NCBI RefSeq assembly: GCF_001440405.1
Contig: NZ_LLXX01000090.1
Coordinates: forward strand, 91,904-155,903
Direction: 5' to 3'
Length of the DNA stretch: 64,000 bases
Origin: Bradyrhizobium valentinum
GTDB lineage: Bacteria > Pseudomonadota > Alphaproteobacteria > Rhizobiales > Xanthobacteraceae
This document shows positions 45,038-52,529 of this stretch, piece after piece. Position numbers and translations under genes: made by a program. The notes under the pieces are model-generated. The model did no database searches and had not been told where the DNA came from. It saw only the letters and a list, made by a program, of their open reading frames with translations. The stretch's first letter is position 1, and each line of letters opens with the position of its first letter.

Positions 45038-45678
45038 CAGTCGATCTCGTCCGGCTGTTTCGGCAGGCCCGTGCCGATCATGCTGTCGCGGGTGACGAGT
45101 TCGGCGAGCTGTTCTTCGCTCCAGCCCTCGGTACCCGCAGGGCGCATCGGCAGCACGAGGTAGCGGATTTCGGCCGTGGAATCCCAGACGCGGATCTTGG
45201 TGGTGTCCGGCAGCGTCACGCCGAAGTCTTTCAGGACGCCGCGCGGGTCGGAGACGGCGCGCGAGCGATAGGGCGCGGATTTGTACCAGACCGGCGGCAA
45301 CCCCAGCACGGGATGCGGGTAGCAGGAGCACAGCGTGCACACGACCATATTGTGCTGGTCGGGCGTGTTCTCGACCACCACCATGTGCTCGCCCTGGCGG
45401 CCGGAATAGTCGAGCTCGGCGATCGCCGCAGTGGCGTCCTTCATAAGGCGGGCGTGGTAGGCCGGATCGCTCCATGCCTTCGCGACAACGCGAACGCCGT
45501 TGCGCGGGCCTATTTTCTTCTCATAGAGATCGATCAGCACGTCGAGGGCGGCTGGATCGACGTAGCCCTTCTCGGTCAGGATCGACTCCAGCGCGCGCAC
45601 GCGCAGCTCGGTCTCCGACAGCTCGGAATGGTCGTGATCGTGGTGGTGATGATGGCCGTGGTGGTCATGGTCGCTCAT
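45037..45678 (-). CDS. nthA: Nitrile hydratase subunit alpha, cobalt type, His-rich N-terminus
   Basis: This 213-residue catalytic subunit has the metal-binding motif V-C114-T-L-C117-S-C119, the Thr form found in cobalt enzymes (iron enzymes have Ser); the second and third Cys are normally oxidised to sulfinic and sulfenic acids. [35 protein letters not shown] and [24 protein letters not shown] are conserved. Residues 3-17 are almost only His and Asp, an unusual metal-binding tail. It is first in the nthA-nthB-accessory operon, which is separated by 133 bp from a divergent crotonase gene. No amidase or cobalt transporter is adjacent. Confidence 0.96.
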   Translation of the reverse strand: MSDHDHHGHHHHHDHDHSELSETELRVRALESILTEKGYVDPAALDVLIDLYEKKIGPRNGVRVVAKAWSDPAYHARLMKDATAAIAELDYSGRQGEHMVVVENTPDQHNMVVCTLCSCYPHPVLGLPPVWYKSAPYRSRAVSDPRGVLKDFGVTLPDTTKIRVWDSTAEIRYLVLPMRPAGTEGWSEEQLAELVTRDSMIGTGLPKQPDEID

Positions 45679-45811
45679 GGCGTCAGGATAGGCCCAAAAT
45701 CCTGGCTATGTCGAGGCAGGGACTCTGCTAGCATTTTGCCGATGGGATCAGGGCAGGGGTGCACGTTTCTCGGCTAGAGTTCGGAAAAATGACGGGTAGG
45801 GAGGCACAGCA

Positions 45812-46618
45812 TTGGCCGAGTTTGTGAAGATCGAGAAAGGGCTAGGTCCGGATGGTCGCATCGCGGTCGTGCGCTTCGACCGCGGCGACGGCATCAATGC
45901 GTTGTCGCCGGAGGCAATGCGTCAGCTTACTGACGCAGCCCGCAGTTTCGAGGATGACGCCGCGACGTCGGTCGTAGTGCTGACCGGCGGCGCCAAATCG
46001 TTCAGCGCCGGCTTCGACCTCAAGGATCCCGAAGGCCGCTCTCGCAAGTCGATGGACCTTGGCGCGCTGCGCCGGCATTTGAAGCTCGGACCACGCCTGA
46101 CGCGCGCCTGGCAGGACATGGAACAGATCACGATCGGCGCCATCGAGGGCTTTTGCGTCGGCGGCGGCGTGGCGCTGGCGGTCGCGCTGGATTTCCGGGT
46201 GATGGCCAGAGACGCCCACATGCGCGTGCCCGAGATCGGGCTTGGCATGAACATGAGCTGGCAAAGCGTGCCGCGGATGCTGCATTTGATGGGACCGGCC
46301 CGCACCAAGCAGGCCGTGATCCTGGCCGACCAGCGCATCTCGGCCTCCGAGGCCTACGAATGGCGTCTGGTGGAAGAGCTGGCCGATCCCGGCAAGGCCT
46401 TCGACGCCGCGATGGCGCTCGCCACCAAGGTCGCTGCGCAGCCGCCGCTGTCGGTTGCCATGACCAAGCTGACGGTTAACCGCCTGGCTCACGCGCTCGA
46501 CGATCTCGCCAGTCACATGGACGTCGATCAGTTCGCGCTGGCGAGCATGACCGAGGATCACAAGGAAGGCGTCGCAGCGTTTCTGGAGAGGCGAAAACCG
46601 CGGTTTAAGGGGCGGTAG
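45812..46618 (+). CDS. Enoyl-CoA hydratase/isomerase family protein
   Basis: This 268-residue crotonase-fold protein starts at a TTG with GGGAGG seven bases upstream. The oxyanion-hole segments are GGAKSFSAGFDLKDPEG and GAIEGFCVGGGVALAVALDFRVMA, and VPEIGLGMNMSWQSVPRMLHLMGPARTKQ follows. In the third segment the usual catalytic Glu pair is replaced in part, so it may be an isomerase or hydrolase instead of a hydratase. It diverges from nthA. Its partner in a pathway is not clear; an acyl-CoA ligase lies 8 kb away. The family call is firm and the reaction is not. Confidence 0.85.
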   Translation: MAEFVKIEKGLGPDGRIAVVRFDRGDGINALSPEAMRQLTDAARSFEDDAATSVVVLTGGAKSFSAGFDLKDPEGRSRKSMDLGALRRHLKLGPRLTRAWQDMEQITIGAIEGFCVGGGVALAVALDFRVMARDAHMRVPEIGLGMNMSWQSVPRMLHLMGPARTKQAVILADQRISASEAYEWRLVEELADPGKAFDAAMALATKVAAQPPLSVAMTKLTVNRLAHALDDLASHMDVDQFALASMTEDHKEGVAAFLERRKPRFKGR

Positions 46619-46627
46619 CTTCCGGCT

Positions 46628-47830
46628 TCACCGTACCCGTGCAATCCCGCCGATGTTCCAACCGCGGCTGCCTTCGCCGAAGATCTCGTAGCCTGCTGGT
46701 GTCACGGCAACCGTGTCCTCCAGCTTGATGAAGCCGCGCGCGGGATGTTTCATTGTCGTTTCGATTGACACCACCATGCCGGGCTCCAATGGTCGGCGCG
46801 CGTCCGGGTCGTCGTAGGGAATCGGACCCTTGGCAGTCAGGCGAGGGGCCTCATGGCTGACCAGCCCCATGCCGTGCGCCAGAAATTCGGTGCAGTCGCG
46901 CTGGCTGGACTGTGCCAGCAGCTTTTCGGCCGCGGCGTAGATTTCGCCGCCCATCGCGCCTGGCCGAACTGCAGCGAATGCGGCCCGCTGGATGGCTTCG
47001 ATTTCCGCCAGCAGGTTCTTGAGCTCGCTGTCCGGTTCGCCCAGCACTGCCATCCGCGCCAGATCGCCGATATAGCCGTGATAGTTGCCCCCGGAATCCA
47101 GCGACAGCACGTCGCCAGTCTCCCAGCGGTCGGCGGAAGGCGCCCGGTTGTGGCTGGCGCCGCAGGCCAGCAGGCAATACTCGAAAGTCAATCCGCGCTT
47201 GACCTCTGCGATCCTCAGTGCGTCGAAAAGCTGCTGCTTGGTGGTGCCCGGGCCGTGATTTGCGATCACCTCGTTCATGGATTCGATCACCAATTCCGAG
47301 GCCTTTTTCAGCTTGGCCAGCTCCGCCGGCGATTTCACGGCGCGCAGGCGCTCAAGCACCAGCAGCGCATCCTTGATCTCGCTATCGGGCAGGGCGTCCG
47401 AAAGGGCCCTGCCGGCATCCATCGGCAGAAACGGCATTTCGACGCCGATGCGCTTCATCGGTACGCCCGCGCTCTTGATCAGGCCTGCCGCCAGCGAAAC
47501 GGCATCCACCGAGCCGTTGCCCTCGGTGCGGACCTGCGGCACCCACAGCGGTGCAACGGCCCGCTGGTGCGTCTCCAGCCGGTGCCCGATATAGGCCGCC
47601 TTGTCAGGCGCGCCTTTCGGATAGATCACGACCGGCAAGTACCGGCTGACGCCGAGCGCGTCCATGTAGTCGAAGAAGATCGCGCGCTCCGCGTCGAGCA
47701 GGTATTGGACATTGTGCTTGGACGTCGCGACCAGGATATCGAGACCAGCCGCTTCCATAAGAGAATCGAGCTTGGCGGTGTCAAATGGAATGGCGCGAGA
47801 TTCGGTCGGGCGACTGACGCGTTCTTGCAT
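46628..47830 (-). CDS. M24 family metallopeptidase (Xaa-Pro aminopeptidase-like)
   Basis: This protein of about 400 residues has an N-terminal creatinase-like domain (LDSLMEAAGLDILVATSKHNVQYLLDAERAIFFDYM) and a C-terminal pita-bread catalytic domain. The metal ligands are Asp in LSLDSGGNYHGYIGDLARM, His in FLAHGMGLVSHEAPRL, and Glu in SIETTMKHP and KLEDTVAV. It resembles Xaa-Pro dipeptidases and ectoine/creatine-type hydrolases. The start at 47830 was chosen for GGGAG at nine bases; a longer frame adds 24 residues without support. It converges on the crotonase gene. Confidence 0.87.
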   Translation of the reverse strand: MQERVSRPTESRAIPFDTAKLDSLMEAAGLDILVATSKHNVQYLLDAERAIFFDYMDALGVSRYLPVVIYPKGAPDKAAYIGHRLETHQRAVAPLWVPQVRTEGNGSVDAVSLAAGLIKSAGVPMKRIGVEMPFLPMDAGRALSDALPDSEIKDALLVLERLRAVKSPAELAKLKKASELVIESMNEVIANHGPGTTKQQLFDALRIAEVKRGLTFEYCLLACGASHNRAPSADRWETGDVLSLDSGGNYHGYIGDLARMAVLGEPDSELKNLLAEIEAIQRAAFAAVRPGAMGGEIYAAAEKLLAQSSQRDCTEFLAHGMGLVSHEAPRLTAKGPIPYDDPDARRPLEPGMVVSIETTMKHPARGFIKLEDTVAVTPAGYEIFGEGSRGWNIGGIARVR

Positions 47831-48221
47831 GACGAGGAACTCCCGTTGCGGCCGGCTTAAACCAACCGGCCTCGGGGCTTTGTGTTTCGTCTGGAGCCGC
47901 ATTGTGAGTGGGAAGCGGGGTTCCTACCAGCGATGAAATTGGCGAGCTCCAATGCAGATTGTCGTTTCTGATTGGATCTGAGTCTCGGCAGCAAAAAACG
48001 GAGATGTTCACCGGCTGTTTCACCGCTGCATTCGAGTCCACTCTGGTTCCATTCGAGTCAAACCGCCGATTTTCCACGGAAACCCTTTGCGCTGACAGTG
48101 AAAATTGGCGGCGAGCGCATGCGGCAGCGCGGCTTACGTCCTCGCTTTGAAACTGATGCGAAGCTATGCGCGTATCAGCTTCCGGAAGGACAAATCGTGT
48201 TTTCCGGAAGGAGCAAACCGT
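47831..48221. promoter_or_regulatory. Region upstream of the gas-vesicle operon with two pairs of direct repeats
   Basis: About 390 bp between the divergent peptidase gene and gvpA. CATTCGAGTC occurs at 48029-48038 and 48050-48059, exactly 21 bp apart (two helical turns). TTCCGGAAGGA, containing the palindrome TTCCGGAA, occurs at 48180-48190 and 48202-48212, 22 bp apart; the second copy includes the gvpA ribosome site. These could be operator sites for activation of the operon. Confidence 0.5.
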
Positions 48222-48536
48222 ATGACTGGAATAGCAATGACTCAAACGCCTCAAGCAAACGGGGGCAGATTGTCGGGCGAGCTGTACAAAGTCGTTGAAT
48301 TGATCCTGGACCGCGGGTTGGTCATCGACGTGTTCGTGCGTGTGTCGGTGATCGGCCTCGAGGTGGTCACCATCGATGCGCGGGTCGTCGTGGCCGGCGT
48401 CGATGCTTACCTGCGCTTCGCCGAGATGTGTGGCCGCCTCGAACTCACCGGCAGCAGCCCCCGGATCGGCCGCTCGCTACCCGGCGACGCGCTGCCGCTC
48501 GAGCTACCCGGCCGGGCGCGCACGGAAATCGGCTGA
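48222..48536 (+). CDS. gvpA: Gas vesicle structural protein GvpA-like
   Basis: This 104-residue protein contains the GvpA core, ELYKVVELILDRGLVIDVFVRVSVIGLEVVTIDARVVVAGVDAYLRFAEMCG, corresponding to the [20 protein letters not shown]...ARVVIASVETYLKYAE region of classical GvpA that assembles into the gas-filled protein shell. It differs in key positions (DVF for DAW, VIGLEVV for LVGIELL) and has a C-terminal extension of about 30 residues (GSSPRIGRSLPGDALPLELPG). The start is supported by AAGGAGC seven bases upstream. It is first in a run of seven gvp genes. It could be the main shell protein or a minor GvpJ-type paralogue. Confidence 0.85.
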   Translation: MTGIAMTQTPQANGGRLSGELYKVVELILDRGLVIDVFVRVSVIGLEVVTIDARVVVAGVDAYLRFAEMCGRLELTGSSPRIGRSLPGDALPLELPGRARTEIG

Positions 48537-48556
48537 CGCAACGGAAAGGATGACTG

Positions 48557-49291
48557 ATGAGCAGCTACGTCTACTGTCTCACGCGTGCCTCCCACCCACT
48601 ACCGCTCGAAGGGGCGGTGGGGATAGGGGAGCACGCTCCCGCCCTCCGGCTCGTGCGCGAGCAGGATCTCGTCGCGGTGGTTAGCGACGCGCCGGAGAAC
48701 TTGCGCGCGAAGCGGCGCGATCTGGTGAAGCACGATGCGGTCATCGGACGGATCTACGCAGCCGGCACCGTGCTGCCGATGCGGTTCGGGATGGTCGCGC
48801 CCGACGACGAGGCCGTGCAGACGGAGCTTCGATCGGGGGCGCGTCGCTATAGCGAATTGCTGTCCCGGATCGATGGCCATGTCGAGCTCAACGTCAAAGG
48901 CATTCATGCGGAGGAAGCCCTTCTCCGCGACCTCTTGCTTCAGAACGACGAGTTACGTGCGCGGAATCACGCACTTCGCGCCGCAGACGGCGGCCGCCAC
49001 CAGGATAAGGTGGCGTTCGGCGAGCACGTGGCCGCCGCCGTTGCGGAGCGGCGCGCGCGTGACGCAGGCCAGGTCATCGCCCGCCTGCAACCACATGCCG
49101 CGCAGATACGTCGGGGCCCGCCGGTCGACGGTTGCTTCGTCAACGTATCGTTCCTGGTGGCGTCCGGCGCCCGGGCGGACTTCGACGGTGCCCTGTCGCC
49201 GCTGCGCCGCGAGCTGCCCGGCTACGCAAGCGTCGAGTTGTACGGGCCCTTGCCGCCTTACAGCTTCGTCGGCAACGAAGCGGACGTGTGA
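48557..49291 (+). CDS. gvpF: Gas vesicle protein GvpF/GvpL family (first copy)
   Basis: This 244-residue protein follows the GvpF/L pattern. It has an N-terminal domain beginning SSYVYCLTRA, VVSDAPENLRAKRRDLVKHDAVIGRIYAAGTVLPMRFGMVAPDDEAV and RIDGHVELNVKGIHAEEALL, then a C-terminal ferredoxin-like domain (CFVNVSFLVASGARADFDGALSPLRRELPGYASVELYGPLPPYSFVG). In gas vesicle assembly GvpF/L act as accessory proteins that bind GvpA before polymerisation. It starts 20 bp after gvpA; position suggests GvpF, with the second copy at 49866 as GvpL. Confidence 0.92.
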   Translation: MSSYVYCLTRASHPLPLEGAVGIGEHAPALRLVREQDLVAVVSDAPENLRAKRRDLVKHDAVIGRIYAAGTVLPMRFGMVAPDDEAVQTELRSGARRYSELLSRIDGHVELNVKGIHAEEALLRDLLLQNDELRARNHALRAADGGRHQDKVAFGEHVAAAVAERRARDAGQVIARLQPHAAQIRRGPPVDGCFVNVSFLVASGARADFDGALSPLRRELPGYASVELYGPLPPYSFVGNEADV

Positions 49292-49297
49292 GGGGCC

Positions 49298-49549
49298 GTG
49301 GCGGTGGGACTCCTGTCGCATGTCTTGTTGCTGCCGCTCGCGCCGGCCCGCTTCGCGCTGTGGACCATCGACCGGGTCGTCGACGCCGCTGCCGAACAGC
49401 ATTGCGGCCCGGCAGCCATCCGGCGCGAGCTGGCCGAGCTTTCGCGGCAACTGGATGAAGGGTTGATCGATGCCGAGGAATTCGATCGACGCGAGGACGA
49501 GATCCTCGACCGGCTGGACGAGGGACGAAAGCGAGGAATGATCGCATGA
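49298..49549 (+). CDS. gvpG: Gas vesicle protein GvpG
   Basis: This 83-residue protein has a hydrophobic N-terminus (LLSHVLLLPLAPARFALWTIDRVVDAAAE) followed by a charged helical region with the family motif IRRELAELSRQLDEGLIDAEEFDRREDEILDRLDEG. GvpG is a small accessory protein present in nearly all gvp operons and interacts with GvpF/L during assembly. It starts at a GTG six bases after the gvpF stop, and its stop overlaps the ATG of the gvpJ-like gene by 4 bp. The C-terminal acidic helix could be a coiled coil. Confidence 0.92.
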   Translation: MAVGLLSHVLLLPLAPARFALWTIDRVVDAAAEQHCGPAAIRRELAELSRQLDEGLIDAEEFDRREDEILDRLDEGRKRGMIA

Positions 49550-49869
49550 TTGAATCTGATCGCATGATGGAGTGGCACGGACGCCAGGGTGCTTCGACGA
49601 ACCTGGCTGACATTCTGGAGCGGGTTCTGGACAAGGGACTGATCATCGCCGGCGACATCAAGATCAACCTGCTCGACATCGAGCTTCTAACCATCAAGCT
49701 CCGGCTGTTGGTCGCGTCGGTGGACAAGGCCAAGGCGATGGGGATCGACTGGTGGGAGCGCGATCCGGCGCTTTCCCAGCCTCGGCCGCGGCAGCTCGCG
49801 GCCGAGAACGCGCGGTTGCGTAAGCAGATCAGGGCGCTGCAAACCGCCACTCTGGGGGCACGGCGATGA
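49546..49869 (+). CDS. gvpJ: Gas vesicle protein GvpJ (GvpA-family minor protein)
   Basis: This 107-residue GvpA-family protein has the core NLADILERVLDKGLIIAGDIKINLLDIELLTIKLRLLVASVDKAKAMGIDWW, then a polar C-terminal helix (AAENARLRKQIRALQTATLG) likely to be a coiled coil. The GDIKINLLDIELL variant and the MGIDWW end are typical of GvpJ/GvpM-type nucleation proteins as opposed to the shell GvpA. It overlaps gvpG at its 5' end and the second GvpF/L gene at its 3' end by 4 bp each. The gvp gene order supports the J assignment. Confidence 0.88.
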   Translation: MIESDRMMEWHGRQGASTNLADILERVLDKGLIIAGDIKINLLDIELLTIKLRLLVASVDKAKAMGIDWWERDPALSQPRPRQLAAENARLRKQIRALQTATLGARR

Positions 49870-50648
49870 GCACGGCGAGCTATACATACGCGGTCGCGCG
49901 CCCGTTCAATCCAACCCAGGCGGCCGGTATCGTCGGCGTCGACGGCGCCGCGATCCACCTGGTCCGCCACCAAGACCTGGTCGCCGTGGTCAGTCCGCTT
50001 GCACCTGCCGAAGCCGATGAGACCGCGCTGCGAGCCAGGCTGGAGACGCTGTCGGAGCTAGAGGTAATCGCACGCGCGCACCACAGGGTCGTGGCGGCGG
50101 TTGCCGCGTGCACACCAACGCTGCCGTTCCGACTTGCGACCGTTCACCGCACCGACGACCGCGTTGCGCAGTTGCTACGCCGGGAGTACCGGCGCTTCCG
50201 CGAGACGCTGGATCGATTCGCGGGCCGCGTGGAGGTGGGGGTGAAGATCTACGTGCAGCACGCGGGCGCATCTGCCGGCATGTCCGTGGCTGAGAAAACC
50301 GACGGGTCCGGATCGGCGCGCGCGGGCAGGGACTACCTGCGCAACCGCCGCGAGCAGCGCGATCGGCGCCAGCACGCGTGGCGGCGCGCAACCACTGCGG
50401 CCGAGCAGATGGATGCCGTTCTCGCCGGGCTTGCCGTCGATCGCCGCCAACACCGAACGCAGAGCGCCGAGCTGTCCGCTGCTCCAGGCGAAAATGTATT
50501 CAACGCAGCCTACCTGGTGGATGCGGGGCGCGCCGAAGAACTCGCCGCCCGTGCACAGCGGCTGGGCGCCGAAAACCCGCACGTGACGATCGAGATCACG
50601 GGCCCCTGGCCGCCCTATTCGTTCGCCGACAGCGAGGAGGGCACGTGA
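49866..50648 (+). CDS. gvpL: Gas vesicle protein GvpL/GvpF family (second copy)
   Basis: This 260-residue paralogue of the 48557 gene has TASYTYAVARPFNPTQAAGIVGVDGAAIHLVRHQDLVAVVSPL at the N-terminus, AHHRVVAAVAACTPTLPFRLATVHRTDDRVAQLL in the middle, and the C-terminal NAAYLVDAGRAEELAARAQRLGAENPHVTIEITGPWPPYSFAD. The central helical region (about 140-200) is long and Arg/Gln-rich. Two GvpF/L-type proteins are usual in gas vesicle operons. Both gene ends overlap their neighbours by 4 bp. By position it is GvpL. Confidence 0.92.
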   Translation: MSTASYTYAVARPFNPTQAAGIVGVDGAAIHLVRHQDLVAVVSPLAPAEADETALRARLETLSELEVIARAHHRVVAAVAACTPTLPFRLATVHRTDDRVAQLLRREYRRFRETLDRFAGRVEVGVKIYVQHAGASAGMSVAEKTDGSGSARAGRDYLRNRREQRDRRQHAWRRATTAAEQMDAVLAGLAVDRRQHRTQSAELSAAPGENVFNAAYLVDAGRAEELAARAQRLGAENPHVTIEITGPWPPYSFADSEEGT

Positions 50649-50842
50649 GCCCCGCCGCGTTCCCGGCCCAAGAGGTCGCACTAGTCGACCTGCTCGACCG
50701 GCTCCTGGCGGGTGGCATCGTGCTGGCCGGAGACATCACGCTGGCGATCGCCGACATCGACATGGTGCAGATCTCGCTTCGCGCTCTGATCACGTCGCTC
50801 GACCGGACCACGCGATCTGGCGCAGCGGAGCGAGACCAGTGA
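50645..50842 (+). CDS. gvpS: Gas vesicle protein, GvpA/GvpS family (short)
   Basis: This 65-residue GvpA-family protein has the core EVALVDLLDRLLAGGIVLAGDITLAIADIDMVQISLRALITSLDRTT, with the G-D-I-T-L variant typical of GvpJ/M/S minor proteins. The start is a GTG overlapping the gvpL stop (GTGA). In actinomycete gvp clusters the gene between gvpL and gvpK is called gvpS; the order here is the same, so that name is used. It probably sits at vesicle tips or nucleates assembly. Confidence 0.85.
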   Translation: MSPAAFPAQEVALVDLLDRLLAGGIVLAGDITLAIADIDMVQISLRALITSLDRTTRSGAAERDQ

Positions 50843-51144
50843 GCGCCGGCGTCGCTGGACATGAGCCGGGGCCGCGCCAGCGCATTTCGATGGCGCCTGA
50901 CACGGTCGAACGAGATCTGGCCCGCCTGGTGCTCACCATCGTGGAGTTGCTGCGTCAGCTCGTCGAGCGACAGGCGCTTCGTCGTGTCGACGAGGGCGGC
51001 TTGACCGAAGCGGAGGAGGAGCGCGTCGGCATGACGCTGATGCTTCTAGACAACCGCATATCGTGCCTGCGGGAGCACTTCGGGCTCGCCGCCGAGGACC
51101 TGAATATCGACCTGGGACCTCTCGGTCCGCTGCTTCCGCGTTGA
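50839..51144 (+). CDS. gvpK: Gas vesicle protein GvpK
   Basis: This 101-residue accessory protein carries the family signature TVERDLARLVLTIVELLRQLVERQALRRVDEGGLTEAEEERVGMTLMLLD, then IRCLREHFGL-like ISCLREHFGLAAEDLNIDLGPLGPLLP. It is one of the proteins needed to make vesicles of full size. The start is a GTG that overlaps the gvpS stop. It is the last gene of the operon; no gvpN or gvpO follows or precedes it in the window. An AT-rich stretch begins about 100 bp downstream. Confidence 0.92.
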   Translation: MSAGVAGHEPGPRQRISMAPDTVERDLARLVLTIVELLRQLVERQALRRVDEGGLTEAEEERVGMTLMLLDNRISCLREHFGLAAEDLNIDLGPLGPLLPR

Positions 51145-51493
51145 GTTCCCTCAGTCTAACGTCGAGCACATTCTGGTTGCCCAGGCAGACTCAAATAGAG
51201 CACGAATGACTCAGATCGAACCCGAAACGACGCCGGGGGCGCCAGTGCCGGATGTATTCGGGATTCGCATAAGGTATATTATGGAATATCTATATCTACA
51301 ATTAAATCAGATATTTAGGCGGATCTTCTAGCAAGCCAGCTTCGCGGCTGTACGAGCGTTCGTTTGGCCCAAGCAATCCTGATCCGCCAAAGCCTGTGTT
51401 GCCGCCGCGTGCGGACGCTGCAATAAGCGCGGCACGCTGATGACTCGCGACATCGGGGCATTGCAAGAACAACAACCCTCAAGGGAGAACCCA
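51145..51493. other. Intergenic gap with an AT-rich island
   Basis: About 350 bp without a gene between gvpK and the TRAP transporter. From about 51265 to 51315 the sequence becomes markedly AT-rich (runs such as GGTATATTATGGAATATC and ATTAAATCAGATATTTAG) in an otherwise GC-rich window. It may be a promoter region or a boundary left by insertion of the gvp cluster. Confidence 0.5.
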
Positions 51494-52513
51494 ATGAGTT
51501 TTTCACGACGCACGCTTCTCAAGGCATCCGCTGCGTCAGCGGTTTTGGGCGGCATCGGCGCGCCGTTGGTGGCGCGGGCCCAGACCGCGGAATTTACCTA
51601 CAAGTACGCCAATAATCTTCCTGACGGACATCCCATGAACGCCCGCGCCAAGGAAATGGCGGCGGCGATCAAGACCGAGACCAACGGCCGGTTCGACCTG
51701 CAGATTTTTCCGAACAACCAGCTCGGTTCCGATACCGACATGTTGAGCCAAATTCGCTCGGGTGGCGTCGAATTTTTCACGCTGTCGGGCCTGATTTTGG
51801 CGACGCTGGTGCCGGCGGCATCGATCAGCGGCATCGGCTTTGCGTTCCCGGATTACGACACGGTCTGGAAGGCCATGGACGGGGGCCTGGGTGCCCATAT
51901 CCGGGGCGAGATCACCAAGGCGAACCTCGTGGTGATGGACAAGATCTGGGACAACGGCTTCCGGCAGACCACGTCGTCGACCAAGCCGATCAACGGTCCT
52001 GATGACCTCAAGGGCTTCAAGATCCGCGTACCGGTCTCGCCGCTCTGGACCTCGATGTTCAAGGCGTTCGATGCCGCGCCCGCCTCGATCAATTTCAGCG
52101 AAGTTTACTCCGCGCTGCAGACCAAGATCGTCGAGGGCCAGGAAAATCCGCTGGCGATCATCTCGACGGCGAAGCTGTACGAAGTCCAGAAGTTCTGTTC
52201 GCTGACCAACCATATGTGGGACGGCTTCTGGTTCCTGGCGAACCGCCGTGCCTGGGAAAAGCTGCCCGAGGATATCAGGACCATTGTCGCCAAGAACATC
52301 AACGCAGCGGCTGTCAAGGAGCGCGAGGACGTGGCCAAGCTGAATGCCGGGCTGCAGCAGGAACTGGCCGGCAAGGGCCTGACCTTCAACCAGCCCAATG
52401 TGACGCCATTCCGCGACAAGCTGCGCTCCGCCGGTTTCTACGCGGAATGGAAAGGCAAATACGGCGACCAGCCCTGGGAGCTGCTCGAAAAGTCCGTCGG
52501 CAAGCTGTCGTAA
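51494..52513 (+). CDS. TRAP transporter solute-binding protein (DctP family)
   Basis: This protein of about 339 residues has a twin-arginine-like signal (MSFSRRTLLKASAASAVLGG, cleavage near ARA-Q). The mature DctP domain has TYKYANNLPDGHPMNARAKEMAAAIKTETNGRFDLQIFPNNQLGSDTDMLSQIRSGGVEF, and GFKIRVPVSPLWTSMFKAFDAAPASINFSEVYSALQTKIVEGQENPLAII is the conserved ligand-binding part, with the Arg of KIRVP the usual carboxylate contact. It delivers an organic acid to the membrane subunits encoded 16 bp downstream. The ligand is unknown; the adjacent acyl-CoA synthetase suggests a carboxylate substrate. Confidence 0.93.
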   Translation: MSFSRRTLLKASAASAVLGGIGAPLVARAQTAEFTYKYANNLPDGHPMNARAKEMAAAIKTETNGRFDLQIFPNNQLGSDTDMLSQIRSGGVEFFTLSGLILATLVPAASISGIGFAFPDYDTVWKAMDGGLGAHIRGEITKANLVVMDKIWDNGFRQTTSSTKPINGPDDLKGFKIRVPVSPLWTSMFKAFDAAPASINFSEVYSALQTKIVEGQENPLAIISTAKLYEVQKFCSLTNHMWDGFWFLANRRAWEKLPEDIRTIVAKNINAAAVKEREDVAKLNAGLQQELAGKGLTFNQPNVTPFRDKLRSAGFYAEWKGKYGDQPWELLEKSVGKLS

Positions 52514-52529
52514 CGTCTGAGCGGCCGTT

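Noticed and set aside
47940..47965. Possible sigma-54 promoter (GG...GC) upstream of gvpA
   Set aside because: The spacing between GG and GC is one base too long for the -24/-12 consensus and the flanking bases do not match.
47781..48254. Minus-strand open frame of about 157 codons upstream of gvpA
   Set aside because: It overlaps the start of the M24 peptidase gene and the gvpA upstream region, has no ribosome site and resembles no protein; the composition is that of a chance frame.
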